Part shown: piece by piece, positions 62,608-64,000 of the stretch
Numbering within the stretch: the first letter of the stretch is position 1
How the letters are laid out: each line of letters starts with the position of its first letter
From: a virus
Length of the DNA: 64,000 nucleotides
Reading direction: 5' to 3' (one strand)
Virus record (IMG/VR): IMGVR_UViG_3300037189_015081
Location: 52,682-116,681 of that record
Program-made: the position numbers and the translations under genes
Notes under the pieces: generated by a model
Seen by the model: only the letters and a program-made list of their open reading frames with translations
Told to the model about the DNA's origin: nothing
The model's database searches: none

Positions 62608-64000
62608 ATGGCTGGTACAGTAAACGTTGGTTCGGGTGGAACAAGCAATAATGGTGCTTCCTGGACTGGTGCATCCTGGATTCGTACAGGGTACTCTATG
62701 CCAACAGGTAACCTTGCCTGGGATGGTAGTCGCCCGGTAAGGATCAACTCCGCGAGCCTGTCCGGAACAAAAAGCAATGTTAAAAGTGTTTCCTTTAACG
62801 GCTATCTGTACGCGTACAAGGGTAGCGGTAGCATGTACTTCAGCCGTTACACCGGTGACGGCAGATCCGTAACGGACTCCACTGGATACACGTGGAGTAA
62901 CGGTGGTATACACGGTTCATATAACTGGTCGACGTGCCCGGCCCAGATGTCACCACCATCAGTGTCGGCAAGCAGTACCGTTAGTGGCCGCATTGATTTC
63001 TCATGGTCCGCGCCGGACAGTGGTAATGACGGTATTTTTTATTACTACATTTTTCAAGACGGAAACCCCGTTGTAGGTACCAGTAATACGTCAGGGTACG
63101 TTGACGGTCTAACCGTTGGTTCAAGCTATCAGTTTGCGGTCTCAGCGATCAACGGTGTCGCTGTTGCAACCCCGTCTGGCTACTCAAACTGGGTTACCGT
63201 TCGAGGCGTGTCCTCCGAGCCACGGAACCTGCGTGGTTCAACGGCGACAACCGGCTGGTCTCTCGGGCGCGTTGACCTTTATTGGGACGCACCCGCGATA
63301 AGCGGTGACGGCGGCTCTTTCATGTACGTCATTAAGACTCTCGTAGACGGCAACTGGTATGACTGGGCGACGACGTCTAATACGTCACTTCAGGTAGCGA
63401 ACCTTACACCAGGGCGGTCGTACACGTTTGCGATATCGGCGATTAACTCATTTGGTCAAAGCGGCTGGTCAAATCAAATTGACGTGACAGCGTCATATGC
63501 GCCATCAGCGGTACAATCGCCGACAGCCGCCCAGACCGGCGGGGTTGGTGAGGTGTACCTTACCTGGGCGCCACCAGCGGACACCGCGGGTGGTATCGCC
63601 AATTACTACATCTATCAGTCAACGAGTCCTGACACGGTTTACGCCACGGTTTCCGGGTCAACAACAACGTTCACGGCGACAGGTCTAACACCTGGTGGCT
63701 ATTTTGGTTTCTTCATTCGCGCCGCGAACGACGCCGGCAACAGCGCGAACTCGTACGGTCCAGCATCGTCAACGGTTTACGCGACCGCACTCGGTCTGCC
63801 ACTGGCACCAACAAACCTAACCGCGTACAATGATTCGCATGTTGCCGGGGCTTTGACCCTGTCATGGGCACCGGCCGCTGGTTCACTTAAAACAAACATC
63901 TACTACAACACGAACCCTCCGACATACATCACGTCAGTTGACGCGACAAGTTACCGTATCTACGGGTTGACACCTGGCCAGGAATACTCATTCATTGTTA
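62608..64000 (+). CDS. Fibronectin type III tail protein (3' end outside window)
   Basis: Starts ATG 62608, 6 nt after the previous stop; GGGAGC serves as site. 464 visible residues. After a Gly/Ser/Trp-rich first 115 come at least four fibronectin III repeats, recognisable by the paired IDFSWSAPDSG or VDLYWDAPAISG strand and GLTVGSSYQFAVSAIN or NLTPGRSYTFAISAIN strand. Such repeats act as spacers or weak adhesins on tail tips. The open frame runs off the window. Confidence 0.9.
   Translation, partial: MAGTVNVGSGGTSNNGASWTGASWIRTGYSMPTGNLAWDGSRPVRINSASLSGTKSNVKSVSFNGYLYAYKGSGSMYFSRYTGDGRSVTDSTGYTWSNGGIHGSYNWSTCPAQMSPPSVSASSTVSGRIDFSWSAPDSGNDGIFYYYIFQDGNPVVGTSNTSGYVDGLTVGSSYQFAVSAINGVAVATPSGYSNWVTVRGVSSEPRNLRGSTATTGWSLGRVDLYWDAPAISGDGGSFMYVIKTLVDGNWYDWATTSNTSLQVANLTPGRSYTFAISAINSFGQSGWSNQIDVTASYAPSAVQSPTAAQTGGVGEVYLTWAPPADTAGGIANYYIYQSTSPDTVYATVSGSTTTFTATGLTPGGYFGFFIRAANDAGNSANSYGPASSTVYATALGLPLAPTNLTAYNDSHVAGALTLSWAPAAGSLKTNIYYNTNPPTYITSVDATSYRIYGLTPGQEYSFIV

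Overview
The window is an internal 64-kb piece of a larger genome: the first gene has no start and the last has no stop. It belongs to a tailed, double-stranded DNA virus with a long-tailed (siphovirus) plan. The actinobacterial host is inferred from protein families that I recognise as typical of actinobacteriophages: DUF3039, a DUF7455-like zinc protein, a prohead protease with the characteristic C-terminal domains, and a major tail protein of that type. Host genus cannot be decided from sequence alone. Family assignments are from memory of motifs, not from a search.

Layout. 1-3.1 kb: the end of a cell-wall-binding lysis protein with a holin-like tail, then small genes on both strands. 3.2-6.5 kb: a leftward block of short, mostly overlapping genes, several with helix-turn-helix or zinc motifs. 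6.5-7.05 kb: a gene-free divergent control region with five copies of a GCTTAGTAC element. 7.05-11.6 kb: rightward genes including a DUF1232 membrane protein, a glycosyltransferase, a terminase-small-like protein and a cell-wall-hydrolase-like protein. 11.8-26.6 kb: a long rightward accessory region of about 40 small genes, most transcription units opening with the same extended -10 promoter (CCTGATATAAT) and many closing with a hairpin. Its two large genes are a MoxR-type AAA+ ATPase and a von Willebrand A partner with an N-terminal HExxH motif. 26.7-28.2 kb: a conserved phage gene, tRNA-Pro(UGG), a polynucleotide kinase and a peptidoglycan-binding protein. 28.2-29.0 kb: a gene-free C/A-rich stretch just ahead of the terminase. 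29.0-64.0 kb: virion genes in order: large terminase, a candidate structured ncRNA, a glycosyltransferase, portal, a 2279-residue ADP-ribosyltransferase/kinase-like protein, capsid maturation protease, major capsid, major tail, connectors, tail chaperones, tape measure and tail proteins ending in fibronectin III repeats.

Two modes of translation initiation stand out. About eleven genes have a -10 hexamer exactly 6 or 7 nt before ATG, so their mRNAs should be leaderless. The rest use a leader with a conserved ACGACGAAAGGA Shine-Dalgarno block. Several promoters are written into the last codons of the upstream gene.

The most striking observations are: (1) a textbook -1 frameshift signal at the end of the capsid maturation protease (GGGAAAA, 6-nt spacer, 11-bp perfect stem) that would add 182 residues; (2) a Dps/ferritin-like domain with all four ferroxidase ligands inside that same protease; (3) the giant ADP-ribosyltransferase plus kinase-like head protein; (4) a roughly 220-nt candidate ncRNA after the terminase; (5) a 16-codon leaderless leader peptide coupled by ATGA to a DNA-binding protein gene.
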